Assembly: GCA_025677835.1 (NCBI GenBank)
Contig: JAIXMR010000003.1
Location: 372,001-436,000 of the forward strand
Length of the DNA: 64,000 bases
Reading direction: 5' to 3'
From: Sporodiniella umbellata
Taxonomy: Eukaryota > Mucoromycota > Mucoromycetes > Mucorales > Rhizopodaceae
Shown here in pieces: positions 43,030-54,418 of this stretch (position 1 is the first letter of the stretch; every line of letters begins with the position of its first letter). The notes under the pieces were generated by a model. The model saw nothing but the letters and a program-made list of their open reading frames with translations. It ran no database searches and was not told where the DNA came from. The position numbers and the translations under genes were made by a program.

Positions 43030-43979
43030 CAGTAATAGCAGGTAGGATGATGATGGTTTGTCTTAATGGCGGGATTATCTTCAATTAGTTTCACTATAGC
43101 ATCGCTTCTTGTTGAAGACTAGCAGAGTCCATCGATATTAGACATAGATCATGGTCGCAGATATTGACATATTCGAGTATGTCTTTTGTATTGCCATTGA
43201 AGTTTTGCAAATTGTTCATTATTCCATTATTAAGTTTATTATCGCGCTTTGCGAAAGGCGTAGACGCCCAACTTGATGCGGATACGTAAGTTCTTCAAGC
43301 AAGTGAACGCTCCTTGAGAATTTCAACCGCTAACTGTACTAATCGACTTATAGTGTCACTAACATTGTCTGTTGGAGACTTGCAAGCGTAGCCCACAAGC
43401 TCGAGCCCATTATGAACAAGTGTCTTTAAAGTGTCTTGGTATTTTGGCAGGTAAGTAGTAATGGAAGTCACGAGGTTCTCTATGAATAAGAAAGCGTTGG
43501 AGTTCTTTTTTCTTTTGCCTTTAAAAAATCCACTTTCTTGTTTCTACACCAAGAAGCAAAAGGTTGAGCGGTTTTTGAACTAAAAACTATTGTGCATTGT
43601 TTAACAACTTTATACAGATCAATGGTTCCCACTATTTGTTGAGAACACAACCCTTCATTGTCGCGTTTTTTTTTTCGCTCAACACTTTGTTTAAGAATTG
43701 CACGGCTTAACCTTCAGTAACAAGTTCAAGATACTTTCTCTTTTTTTTTTTTAATCGATACTTTTCTCTGGGGAGCGGCTTCTCTATATCTTTTATATCC
43801 AAGAGGGTTGTTACAAACTCTGTAAATGGACACAAGAACTGGTTCATTTTCACTGACACTCCAACATATATCAGAGGGCTCCAATTCTTCAATTTTTTTT
43901 TCTTGTAGTTCTTTACGTTTTGCTCAGTATAATCAGCATAGAAAGCAATACAGATAGCTTGCTTTCTTGTATATTTCAT
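43030..43979 (-). pseudogene. Degenerate recombinase-like gene inside the inverted-repeat element
   Basis: Several protein-like blocks read in different frames of the minus strand, separated by stops. The best continuous block (about 43485-43290) reads NAFLFIENLVTSITTYLPKY, LKTLVHNGLELVGYACKSPT, ISRLVQLAVEILKERSLA, then a TGA where an Arg codon (CGA) would fit, then RTYVSASSWASTPFAKRD. The final exon appears to end HHHPTCYY. The VGYxxKSPTD motif followed by a helix, an FVS-like strand and a later CLISMD strand is compatible with a serine-recombinase catalytic fold, but this is inference from a motif. The gene cannot make a full protein as it stands. Confidence 0.5.
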
Positions 43980-44104
43980 CTTAAAGATTCAAATTAGCAA
44001 GTTAAAATCTAGATACAAGTTGGGTAAAAGATGGATGAAACCTGAAAAACAATGAATGAAAATTCATAATAAACAGCCAATCAAATACAATAAAAAGTCT
44101 TTAC

Positions 44105-44221
44105 TAAATGGTCTTTAATAACATAAACAAGAAAAAAAAAACCGCAGACAAATGCAAATTGACTCATAAAGAGCTCGCAAATTAAAATTTCCAAAAACTG
44201 CAAAATGATGTTTTCAAGACC
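44105..44221. repeat. Right inverted repeat of decayed element
   Basis: Reverse complement of 42601-42719, differing mainly in the central homopolymer (CCGC before the A-run) and at two G/A positions. Confidence 0.85.
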
Positions 44222-44599
44222 AAGTTGCAGCCGCTGCACACTGTATAAAGGATAAGATCCTACAAAAAAAAAAAAATTTCAAGCTTGAATACACAAAAGC
44301 AAGTATGTGTGATTCAATATAGAGATGTATGCGCAGATGGGAAAAGGCAGGATTGACTCAGTCTTTGTGTAAGTCGTTCTTTGTAAAAGAGGGACTTGGA
44401 TTAAATACGCCACGTGTAAAATGCAGAGTGGAAGACTATTTTTATTTTAGACATGGCGTGTTGTTGAGAAAAAAAAAAAGACTCAATCTTGCTAAACAGG
44501 TTTTTGTTGTGATTATTGAATAAGCCAAATAAAATATCAATAAATTAAAAAAGAGAAAAGGGTCCACAAACAATTCTTACCTACAGTGTTTCCAACTGG

Positions 44600-44720
44600 C
44601 AATGTCGTACACGGTCAAAAATGATGTCGTTGTGTGATCAATATCAATTTCGCACTTTCAGGAACCAAGTCGTACTTTTAGAAACCATGTCGCTCACATT
44701 TGAAAATAAAAGTCGTCTCA
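44600..44720. repeat. Clustered TGTCGT-type short repeats upstream of transposase
   Basis: Five units resembling (A/T)GTCGT or GTCGC occur within ~110 bp (in ATGTCGTACAC, GATGTCGTTGTG, AAGTCGTACT, CATGTCGCTC, AAGTCGTCTC). They could be sub-terminal transposase-binding repeats or promoter elements. A TATA-like AAAATATAAAAG follows near 44745. Confidence 0.4.
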
Positions 44721-44801
44721 CGATGATTTCTCGGCACACTCGAAAAATATAAAAGTAGACCATTTCATCTTCTGGATCTGTTTTTTTTTCTTTTTCTTCA
44801 A

Positions 44802-46100
44802 TTGTTTAAGATTGAAATAAGTACAATATTTTTATTTGAAGATGGACATGGAAATGTCGTTGATGAGAATGGAGGTCCTGAACCAACGGAGTATATCGTT
44901 GATCAGGATGAATTTGTCGTTGTGGCGTTTGCGACTCATAGCGAGTACTTGAAAAATATCCCCTCTTGTGAATTTTCATCGCTTTGTCCAATGCTGACAG
45001 AAAAGTCAAAAGATGAAGAAATTTGTATGAAGGATGTCAACGTAAAACGAGATTGCGTGCGCTATACCGTTCAAGATAAGGTTCGATTTTTTGATCTGAA
45101 GGTTGAGAAGTGTATGAGCGCATCAGCTGCAGCAAAATAGTTGGGCATTCATATTCGAACAGCTCAGAGATGGGCAAGGCAGTACAGCTTATGTCCTGAT
45201 GACATCTTTGATAATGGTAAGCAGGTTGGTCGTAAGTGTATCTTGTCCAAAGAGCATAAAACGGTAATAATCAACTTTATTGACGCTAGTCCCTCTGCTT
45301 CTATTGTTGAAGTGACTGAGCATTTGTTGAATCAATTCGATGATCTGAAAGTTTCACGTAGCACTGTTTACGATTTCATGAAAAGCAAATGCAACCTTTC
45401 GTTGAAGAAAGCTGATTTTCATTCTGTCGAAAGGAACAGTTCAGCAAAGATTGAGGAGCGTCACAATTGGGTTTGTAAATGAGAAAATACGGACATGAAC
45501 TTCCTAACGAACTGCGTGTTTCTTGACGAATCTGCTTTCGATATAAATATGAAACGCTCAAGAGCTTGGTCCAGGAAAGGTACGCGTGCTATTGTAACTC
45601 GACCAACAACGAGAGCAAACACGGCGTCTATATTGGGCGCCATCTCCGCTGCAGGTGTGATTGCAGTCGGCATAAAAAAAACCAAGACCTGCGAAAAAAA
45701 GAAAGGCTGAAGGATACATAAGTTCAGGAACTGCTACTGGTCACTATATCAGTTTCTTAAAAACTACACTCGATGAAATGGACAAACATCCACATATGAA
45801 AGGCCACTATATTGTTATGGATAATGTACTCATTCACACACATGAAAACATAAAGAAGTATATTGAGTATCGAGGATATAAATGTGTGTATCTTCCTGCT
45901 TACTCTCCAGAGCTTAATCCAATTGAACAGTTCTAGGCAGTGGCAAAAAGCAAGGTTAAGCGTCATAGGTTTTTGCAGGAAGACACTTTGTCCAAGAGGA
46001 TTACAGAAGCCTGTAACAGTGTGAAGCAAAGTCGTTTCAAAGGTTTCGTCTCGCATTCTTACCAGTGTTGGGACAAATGTCGAAACAGACAATCTATGTA
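44802..46100 (+). pseudogene. IS630/Tc1-like DDE transposase, copy A (broken)
   Basis: The reading begins at 44802 (an upstream acidic domain EDGHGNVVDENGGPEPTEY), continues through RYTVQDKVRFFDLKVEKC and a helix-turn-helix (SASAAAK, then GIHIRTAQRWARQYSLCPDD), a second HTH (SRSTVYDFMKSKCNLSLKK) and the DDE_3 catalytic region: VFLDESAFDINM (first Asp), HYIVMDNVLIHTHENI (second Asp) and LPAYSPELNPIEQF (Glu). Breaks: TAG at 45138 where Gln (CAG) fits, TGA at 45480 where Trp fits, TAG at 45936 in the conserved IEQFW, and an A-run length error near 45673. Copy A keeps ~200 bp of N-terminal coding that copy B lacks. Confidence 0.82.
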
Positions 46101-46164
46101 ATGACTCAAACGAATGTGCGATTAGGAGAAAACAGTAAGTGCAATCAGAAAAAAAAAGGCTACT
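45009..46164. repeat. Left arm of 1.16 kb inverted repeat (transposase copy A)
   Basis: Reverse complement of 48127-49283. In every stretch compared by eye the arms are identical apart from one extra base in the A-run near 45673 / T-run near 48610. Homology starts at CAAAAGATGAAGAAATTTG and ends at AAAAAAAAAGGCTA. Confidence 0.9.
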
Positions 46165-46326
46165 TAAATTACATCAACTTAACAACTTTGATTTTAGTAG
46201 TATAAATACTACAACATTTTTATTTAATTAACATCAGTCAATTATCAATCAAGTATATTCCTCTTAGACTGTCCGTCTATTCTTCCCTTTTCCCTTTATA
46301 CTGATAATTCGTCTCGTTCTTGCTAA

Positions 46327-47982
46327 TGTCCTGGAGTAAAAGAGCAAGTCATTAATGTCACACCTTTCTCTCTCAGTCGTGTTTATCCAAGCTTCTGCTC
46401 CTTTCTGGTTCCTCCTCTTCCTGTCTGCTTGAACAACCGACTCTTAACAGAGACCTTCACTGAGAAAGAAGAACTGCGAAAGCATTGTGACTTGAACCAT
46501 GTCATAGCATCTTAACCTGAAAATGGGTAATGAAATATTTAGTATGACAATGATTTGGTTTTCTAAATTTTATTTGTTTTAGGATTATTACTGCACCTGA
46601 GGATATCATCAAGTTAGGCTGGGTTTTTTTGTTACCAGACAATGACCATCTTGTCTTTCAGAACATCGACATTACCAAGGGATTTCACGAATTTCGCCAT
46701 TATGTGAAAACGATCATTGACGAACCGCGTCTCTTGACGTACGAATCCCATGTCCAGCACGTCTTGGCATTGTCATCAGTCCTCTTGCTAAAACCATGCC
46801 GCACCAACAGTGACCTTCACCAGTTCATAGGACGTGAAATATGCGAAGGCCTTATTGAATATTTGCTGGAAGAATATGGCATTCGGTCGTGCGAATTTGA
46901 CCAATATACTCGACTTGATGCTGAAAAAATCGTGAAGGTATGATCAAGAAAGTGAAGAAATGGCTGTAACTGATTTATCATTTATTTAGAATTGCATCAG
47001 AAAGAAGATTACAGAGTTCCAGGATTCTCAAAAATTGATGGCTCTTATGGTTGCCAGCAACGATGTCCACAACTGGATACTATTTTGCTTTCGAAATCTG
47101 TAAGGGCGAATAAGGAAGAACGCAAGTCATAGCGTTTATTCATTATATTTCAATTAACATTTGCCCGTAGACTTGAACAATTACCTTTGGAACCAATCAG
47201 TCAGAAGGTTGATGAACTGGAGTTGATTACAAGATATACCACTGCGGCTATCAATCCATTGTTGGAAAACCTCATGAAGCACGTCATGTTTCGGTGGTAT
47301 GAAAAGAAATATTTCAGTCAAACTTGTGCTCAATTTCTTTTGTCATTTTCGCGTACTTTAGGACTTCTGTTGCCAATGACGAGTGCAAATCCAGTGAGAT
47401 GTCATTGTTACTGGCCAGACCTGATTCTACAATCAGCATGGTGGTAGGCATGGAGATCGGGCAAACTGTAGGATATGGAGAAGTGAAACCAGCATCCCAG
47501 GCGCTGAATCACAAGCTAGTCGGAAAAGACTTAGTGCGATTGGCACTTTTAGCAAAGAATGCCATTGATACGTATCATAGCAAATTTGTCCTGTCGTTTC
47601 TTGTCGTTGGTAAGTTTTTCTGGTTTTTTTATTTTGAATGCAAAAAAAGACATATTAACACTCTTTCTTTAATTATCATCACGTTGAATAAGGACATCAC
47701 GCAACATTCTATTTGACTGATGGTACAAGGAATGGCTTTTATCCAATGGTCGAAATTGCCCATATCCAATTACCAATGTCTTTGAAAGAATTTCCACTTT
47801 TCATCGCACAAGCTGACCAATTGACAATCATTTCCTCAGCCTTCTGGAGCTTGTGTGTCGACCAGAAAACGGAACAACAATCATCACTTATGCCAGGCCT
47901 TTCCGACAATGAAATAGCAACAATTATGGATATCCACACCGACCGCAAAAGAAAAGCAGGTACCAGTCACCAAAACCATTGA
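46327..47982 (+). CDS. PD-(D/E)XK nuclease-like protein between the inverted transposases
   Basis: Five exons keep phase: 46583-46937, 46990-47099, 47171-47296, 47362-47609 and 47693-47982 (376 codons). A probable upstream exon (46327-46526) encodes CLNNRLLTETFTEKEELRKH, a zinc-finger-like piece, and joins in phase, but has a TAA at 46513 where Gln (CAA) would fit; so the gene may be dead, or use an unseen start. Key region: MSLLLARPDSTIS, then GYGEVKPASQALNHKL, i.e. Asp, then Glu-x-Lys about 19 residues later, as in PD-(D/E)XK nucleases; GKDLVRLALLAKNAID then forms a helix and FYLTDGTRNGFYPM a strand. Helical upstream exons include FRHYVKTIIDEPRLLTYE. No named family recognised. The last intron ends in AAG. 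Confidence 0.55.
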
Positions 47983-48090
47983 TACCTCTCATCTTACTTG
48001 ATTTCTATACATTTTTGTTAAAACAACTAGTAAAGTATACTACTCAAATGAGTCTTTTTTCGTTTCACGATATTTGTTTTTTTTTTTTTT

Positions 48091-48140
48091 TGGATAGCCT
48101 TTATTTTTTTAGTTGGCAGTTTTGGATAGCCTTTTTTTTT
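48091..48140. repeat. Short direct repeat at inner end of copy B
   Basis: TTTGGATAGCCTTT occurs twice, 31 bp apart (about 48091 and 48122); the second copy is the inner boundary of inverted-repeat arm B. It may record insertion or repair at the junction. Confidence 0.55.
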
Positions 48141-49283
48141 CTGATTGCACTTACTGTTTTCTCCTAATCGCACATTCGTTTGAGTCATTACATAGATTGT
48201 CTGTTTCGACATTTGTCCCAACACTGGTAAGAATGCGAGACGAAACCTTTGAAACGACTTTGCTTCACACTGTTACAGGCTTCTGTAATCCTCTTGGACA
48301 AAGTGTCTTCCTGCAAAAACCTATGACGCTTAACCTTGCTTTTTGCCACTGCCTAGAACTGTTCAATTGGATTAAGCTCTGGAGAGTAAGCAGGAAGATA
48401 CACACATTTATATCCTCGATACTCAATATACTTCTTTATGTTTTCATGTGTGTGAATGAGTACATTATCCATAACAATATAGTGGCCTTTCATATGTGGA
48501 TGTTTGTCCATTTCATCGAGTGTAGTTTTTAAGAAACTGATATAGTGACCAGTAGCAGTTCCTGAACTTATGTATCCTTCAGCCTTTCTTTTTTTCGCAG
48601 GTCTTGGTTTTTTTTTATGCCGACTGCAATCACACCTGCAGCGGAGATGGCGCCCAATATAGACGCCGTGTTTGCTCTCGTTGTTGGTCGAGTTACAATA
48701 GCACGCGTACCTTTCCTGGACCAAGCTCTTGAGCGTTTCATATTTATATCGAAAGCAGATTCGTCAAGAAACACGCAGTTCGTTAGGAAGTTCATGTCCG
48801 TATTTTCTCATTTACAAACCCAATTGTGACGCTCCTCAATCTTTGCTGAACTGTTCCTTTCGACAGAATGAAAATCAGCTTTCTTCAACGAAAGGTTGCA
48901 TTTGCTTTTCATGAAATCGTAAACAGTGCTACGTGAAACTTTCAGATCATCGAATTGATTCAACAAATGCTCAGTCACTTCAACAATAGAAGCAGAGGGA
49001 CTAGCGTCAATAAAGTTGATTATTACCGTTTTATGCTCTTTGGACAAGATACACTTACGACCAACCTGCTTACCATTATCAAAGATGTCATCAGGACATA
49101 AGCTGTACTGCCTTGCCCATCTCTGAGCTGTTCGAATATGAATGCCCAACTATTTTGCTGCAGCTGATGCGCTCATACACTTCTCAACCTTCAGATCAAA
49201 AAATCGAACCTTATCTTGAACGGTATAGCGCACGCAATCTCGTTTTACGTTGACATCCTTCATACAAATTTCTTCATCTTTTG
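48127..49283. repeat. Right arm of 1.16 kb inverted repeat (transposase copy B)
   Basis: Reverse complement of 45009-46164, one base longer in the homopolymer near 48610. The flanks outside the arms are unrelated. Confidence 0.9.
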
Positions 49284-49347
49284 GCGCATTACTTTCTCTT
49301 TTCAAATATGGAAATATAAAATTCACCAAAACGAACTTGTAGCACAA
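48154..49347 (-). pseudogene. IS630/Tc1-like DDE transposase, copy B (broken, 5'-truncated)
   Basis: Same gene as copy A, read on the minus strand: RYTVQDKVRFFDLKVEKC, HTH regions, VFLDESAFDINM, HYIVMDNVLIHTHENI and LPAYSPELNPIEQF. It carries exactly the same three premature stops as copy A (near 49150, 48808 and 48353). The homopolymer frameshift is two bases long here and one in copy A, relative to a seven-A run that would keep frame. The N-terminal region upstream of KDEEICMKDVNVKRD differs from copy A, so the homology breaks there. Confidence 0.82.
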
Positions 49348-52300
49348 AAAACAGACAGGCAGATAGTCAATTAAGGACTTTTTTTTTCTCTAAAGGCGCC
49401 ATTTAAACTACTTTTTTTTTAGTGTAGCGCCAAAAAAGAAAAACGTTTTCTTGTGTTCATTCTTGATGTCAGTTGATACATAAATGAAGTTGTGCTCATC
49501 GCCAAACAGCTTTGTACATCTTTTTCTTGGCAACGCGTTTAGAGATGAATATTTGTTAGTAGTTTGATACTGTGCACTATAGCACGAAAACGAGAAAAAA
49601 AAACTAAAATAAACATTTTAAAAATTCTTTCTCAACTGCATCAAATATACATTTGGTTTCAAAAAAAAAAAGTAGTAAGCATGTTGATAGCTTTTTTAAA
49701 AAAAAGCCGCAGTAGTTTGTTCTCAAGTACAACAAAGAAAGAGATGAAAATGACCTGATGAATAAAAATCTACAGATTACTCCCCCCAGTTGATAATTCT
49801 AAAAGTGTACTTTTTAAAGAAAAAAGGTACCTGTATAAGGTAACACAAAATGTCTGCTTTTGGAATATTCTAGTAATAATACCATCCCCCTTAGTCATTT
49901 TATCAATCAAAGAATTCTTTTTTTTTTTTGACATCACTACTTTTCTTAAAAGGAATGTTCGCTGGTTAATATAGGGTTACTCAATATCCTTCACTTGATC
50001 TCTCACAGGCACAAAAGGCTAAACAAATTATCGCTTGGGTTCCTTTCTTTTTTTTAATGAAAATATGTTAATGCTTCGTTAAACTGACCAGGCCTGTATG
50101 TAACAATTCATATCAAGTCTTTTTTTAAAATAATTCCTGGTACACATTGTTCTTGTTTCAGAAGTAAATTGTTGAGGAACCAACGATAAAGCCAGAGAGC
50201 GAATGAAAAAAAAGGGAAAAAGGCGAGCCTTTTCTATTGAGCAAAGCATCTCGTAAATTGCCAAAGACATGTTTTTAAAAAAGATGTCTATTTTTAAATG
50301 CAGCCCAATTGAATCGACTTAGTCTGGACCCTGACCTACCTAATCCCAAAAAAATAAAAAACAAAAGCACCAATTGCATTTACAAGAAAAAAAACTTTAT
50401 AGTTATTCAGAGCTGCTTGCTTCGTCATGACTATATGCCGCTTAAAAAAAGCTCAGCTGATGTAATAGAGTCATATCGAAAGATCCTTCTCGTTTAATCC
50501 ACTTGTTTGTCATTGTACAAAATAAAAATAGAAGACATCTTTTAAATGATACACAAATAAAAAAGAAAGAAAACCTTCTTTTGTTTTGTAAGAATAATAA
50601 GAATAATAAGTATTAGCCAAAACAGTTTTTAATCCGATACACACCACAAAAGATAAGAAATTAGGGGGGTTACAGGTTTAACAGAAGGACTTTTAAAGCG
50701 CAATGAAAACAAATGTGTCACCCAACATTGGGTACTACCTTTCCTTGATAAGAATAAACTACCTTATCATAAGATATACGCAATAAAATGGGGGGAGTAA
50801 AAAAAACGGATAAAAAAGACCGTTATCTACAGATCCCCACCCTAAGCTAAATTGATTCGCAAGTCATATACGAGATACTTTAATAAAAAGGGTAAAGGCT
50901 CTACAAACTCTAGGCGGCGCTCTCTTTTTCTTTTTCTTTCTCTTTTTTGTTTATATAGTCGGATTTAAATCCTTATTAGCAAATAGAGAACTATTTACCA
51001 ATTAAGAACTATAAAGCTGAAGTCAAACCAGAAAAAACATCGGATTTAATTCTCCCACAGTCGCTGTAAAAGACCTTTGGTTTGACAACCTTTTTTCTTT
51101 TTCCTATTTTTATTGTTTCTAAAATTAAAAAAAAAAAAAAAAAAAAAAAAAGAACGAAAGCAAATCGAAATAGTTTATAAATTTATAGATAGAAAAACTT
51201 TTTGTGCTGTAGAATTATAAATAGGACGTGCCTTTTTGGTTTTTCTATAGAGCGGGCACATACCTTTTATGGCATTGTCACCAAGTTTTGGCTGATTTTT
51301 CCTTAATGGGAATGGCCTGGAAGCTTTCCTGCCCACACAAATATTTTTTACTTAAAATAGTCAGAATAAAAGAAAGATATATCAGTTTTTGATTTAATGA
51401 ATAAAAAAATATAAAGAAACAGTCATTATTGTAAGCAAAAAAAAAAACGAAGCCCTATCTTTCAGAGACACATGTATTGTAAACAAGCAACTTTTATTGA
51501 CGACAGGCCTAAGCGGGGAAGTTATTTTTTCTAAAAAAAATTAAGGAACCTTATTTTTCTACTAACGCTGAATTTTATTTCGAAAATCAATAGAAGATGA
51601 CTCATCTATTTATCTTTTTGAAAAATTTTCCTTCTTTGGCTTTGTTTTTTTTTTTTAAAATAAAATAAAATAAAAATTTAAACGCTTTGAGGCTACAAAG
51701 ATTATTCTGATCGATTTTGGTTTGGCATGAGAAGCTAGAATGACTCAATTAAATTGAGTATTGATAATTGGCTTTAATTTTGGATCAACAGTATTTGCTC
51801 ATGAGTCCTGTGTAAGTTAATAGATTTTCTTCGTTAGTGTCTTTTGTGTCTTTTGATTCATATATATTCGCTCGCACACATACGTAATACTTTTATTAGT
51901 TAGCTTTACAGGCTGTTTTGCCAAAGTCTAGTTTTTTTTTTACCATACAGGCATAGCAGCTGTTTGCTGCTCCTTGCTTCTGTAAACATTTAAAAAACAA
52001 ATCAATTGTTAAATGTTTTTTGCCGATTGATATACATAACAGGGTCATGTTTCGTTGATTCTTATAAAAAATTTATCCGCAAACTCCTCTGTATCAGATA
52101 TCTCATTCAGCATTCTTTTCAAGCCTTACTCCATTTGATTTAGTAAGATCTTTATATATGCAATGACTTTCATTCTTTCAAATCTGTCATTTTTTTGATA
52201 ATATTATTATTTCTTTTTAGTTTTCTGAACTATTTAACCGAGTGTTAGTTATACATAGTGTAAGTTACTTTACATTGTACCTAATTGAGGACCGATTGAT

Positions 52301-54418
52301 ACATAAATAGAATTCTAATATAACATTTTTTACACCAAATTGCCTTTCAGAAGTAATGGGGAAAGTTTCGACATATTACGATAGTCAAACTGCATAAATA
52401 CATATGTCTACTTTTCAAAATGTAATGCATCTCATCAAGTGCTGATGCAAAGATACCACTGTTAAAAGAAAAAATGTGCCAAGATTTTGGTATAGTTTCC
52501 TTTTTTTTTTTTTTTGTAAAAACATATGTACATATAGAGCGAAACATATTTCAATTGTGAAAAAGTGTCCTGAACGGGCTCTAAATGCTTCGATTCACTA
52601 TGATTGCTTTGATTCTCCAAATATACCATAAAAATAAGTGTGTGAGAGGAGGTATTGAATGACGCGAACCATTGCTTTTTTTTAAAAAAAAACATCGATA
52701 GTATTTACAGCTTGATTTCTACTGCAACTTCTAATTAGTAAGGTATTAGGCTTAAAAATTGCTATACTAAAAAACATACCATGTATACTCAATCAAAAAG
52801 TCAATACTGTCAGGGTTGATTCATTCGACTATTTTGGTTTGCAACACTATTTTGGTAACTTTCATTAAGAACAGCCTTGTGAGCGTATTTTTGGACGGTA
52901 ATTGTCATTTTTTTTTACACAGATAAATAAAGGCAATTTGTATATCCCATCTTGTAGCAAGCTTAATCCTGCTTTATATACTAGCTAAAAAAATATGCTG
53001 TACTCAGCGGCATTACTGATGATAGCATATCATCAATAATTCCCAAACAGCTGCTGTTAAAACTTTGGGATTGAGTTTTTATATATGATGTAGACTTTTA
53101 TATAGTAGTTTTTTCAATGAATGACCTCTTTTTAAAAATAAAAAGCTAATCAGCAAGAGTGACTGTTCTTATTCCAGTAAAAGAAGAAAGCACAATAAAC
53201 AACTAACTCATACAGTCAGTGTATACTTTTATCTGTACTATTCTAAGTCATTGTAATACAAGTCAAAGTGTACCATACTAATAATTTGTACATGTATAGG
53301 CCGGTCTGTCATTTTTGCCAAGCTCAGTGTTGGCGATAACCTTTGCTTTATTTACACCATGTCTTTTTCTATGAGCAAAAGTATCTGACTAGGCATAGTG
53401 TTAGCAAATCTCAGAAAAGAAACAGTCATAGTACACACAGCCAAAATTAAGACTTAATATGAATACAGGTTCAAAATAACAAAAATAGAAAAAGAGCTTT
53501 GAGCCTACATTCTAAAAACTTTCCACATTAAGCAAAATCATCGCCCCTTTATGCATTTTTTTTTATCTATTATTACTGCTATATTGTAGAATTCTACTAA
53601 TTGGTAGTTTTTATTGCATCAGATATTCTTTTTGGTTAAATCTTAATACTCCAATAGAACCATGGATTTCTTTGCTCTCTCAGTTTCGGTCATAGTACTT
53701 TCTTTGTCAGCTATTGTTTTTTCAAATATTACTTACTACTTGGGTTCTTGTTTTTGAGTGATTTTCAGCTTGTAATCTAAAGGAAAAACTGCTTCGTACT
53801 TGAAAAATTTCTGGAATGGCGACATTTTTTTAGGACCGTTTACTAGTATTGTATGCTAATACTATAAATAGAAAATAAATGCTCAAGCGGTCTTTTCCTT
53901 CGTTTTCCGCGTACAAAGCTATGCTTTTCTCAACGCTACAACCATATTTTTTGGTCAATTTACCAGATTGAGAATATTTGACAAAAGCTTTTGATTATTT
54001 TGTCTCTATAATCTGATATAATTGATTCAAGTCTCCCAATATTAAGTTTTTATCATCGTCAGTAATCAGTCATCGAAGTATTTCTAACTCGGTGTAATTC
54101 ATCTGATTGACACTAATATTAGAGGTATAACAATAATCTATTTAGACAAGTATACCATAATATGGTTTTTTTTTATCTTACTTAACACTTCAGTAATTCC
54201 AGTAACCCAGAATTCACACATATGTTGTGTTGAAAGGATTTTATAGGTGCTGTATAACTATCACTTCAAACCTTCTATATTTTAAATCGGTTACAGTATT
54301 ATACACAGCTTTGAACATTATATTTTATTTCTGGACATCAGACTATCTCTGTAATTTTGTTGAAAGTTTTTTCCGTGGCAATTTTTTCCCTCCTATTAGA
54401 ATAGAGTGATGATTTTTT

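Larger units (their letters stand above)
42601..44221 (-). mobile_element. Decayed element with ~118 bp inverted terminal repeats
   Basis: The sequence 42601-42719 recurs in reverse complement at 44105-44221 with few differences, most of them A in one arm where the other has G. Weaker similarity extends further outward (for example ATCCTTTA ... TGCACAG). Between the arms the minus strand holds degenerate coding pieces: a start at 43979 (KYTRKQAICIAFYADYTEQ), then QQIVGTIDLYKVVKQC, AQPFASWCRNKKVDFLKAKE, LVGYACKSPTDNVSD, YVSASSWASTPFAKRD, NTKDILEYVNICDHDLCLIS and DAIVKLIEDNPAIKTNHHHP ending near 43032. VGYACKSPTD recalls the Y-x-R-K-S start of serine recombinases (Arg changed to Cys). Stops and frameshifts show it is dead. 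Confidence 0.6.
44802..49283. mobile_element. Composite-like unit: two inverted dead transposases around a nuclease-like gene
   Basis: Copy A (plus) and copy B (minus) of the same IS630/Tc1-like transposase point toward each other, with a ~1.96 kb unique centre (46165-48126). The centre carries a plus-strand gene with a PD-(D/E)XK-like motif. The layout is that of a composite transposon or of a transposon with very long inverted ends carrying cargo. Target-site duplications and true terminal repeats were not found by eye. Alternative: a local inverted duplication created by replication or repair, or an assembly fold-back. Confidence 0.5.

Noticed and set aside
49564..50497. Short frames right of transposase copy B
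   Set aside because: Lysine-rich, short and without recognisable motifs.
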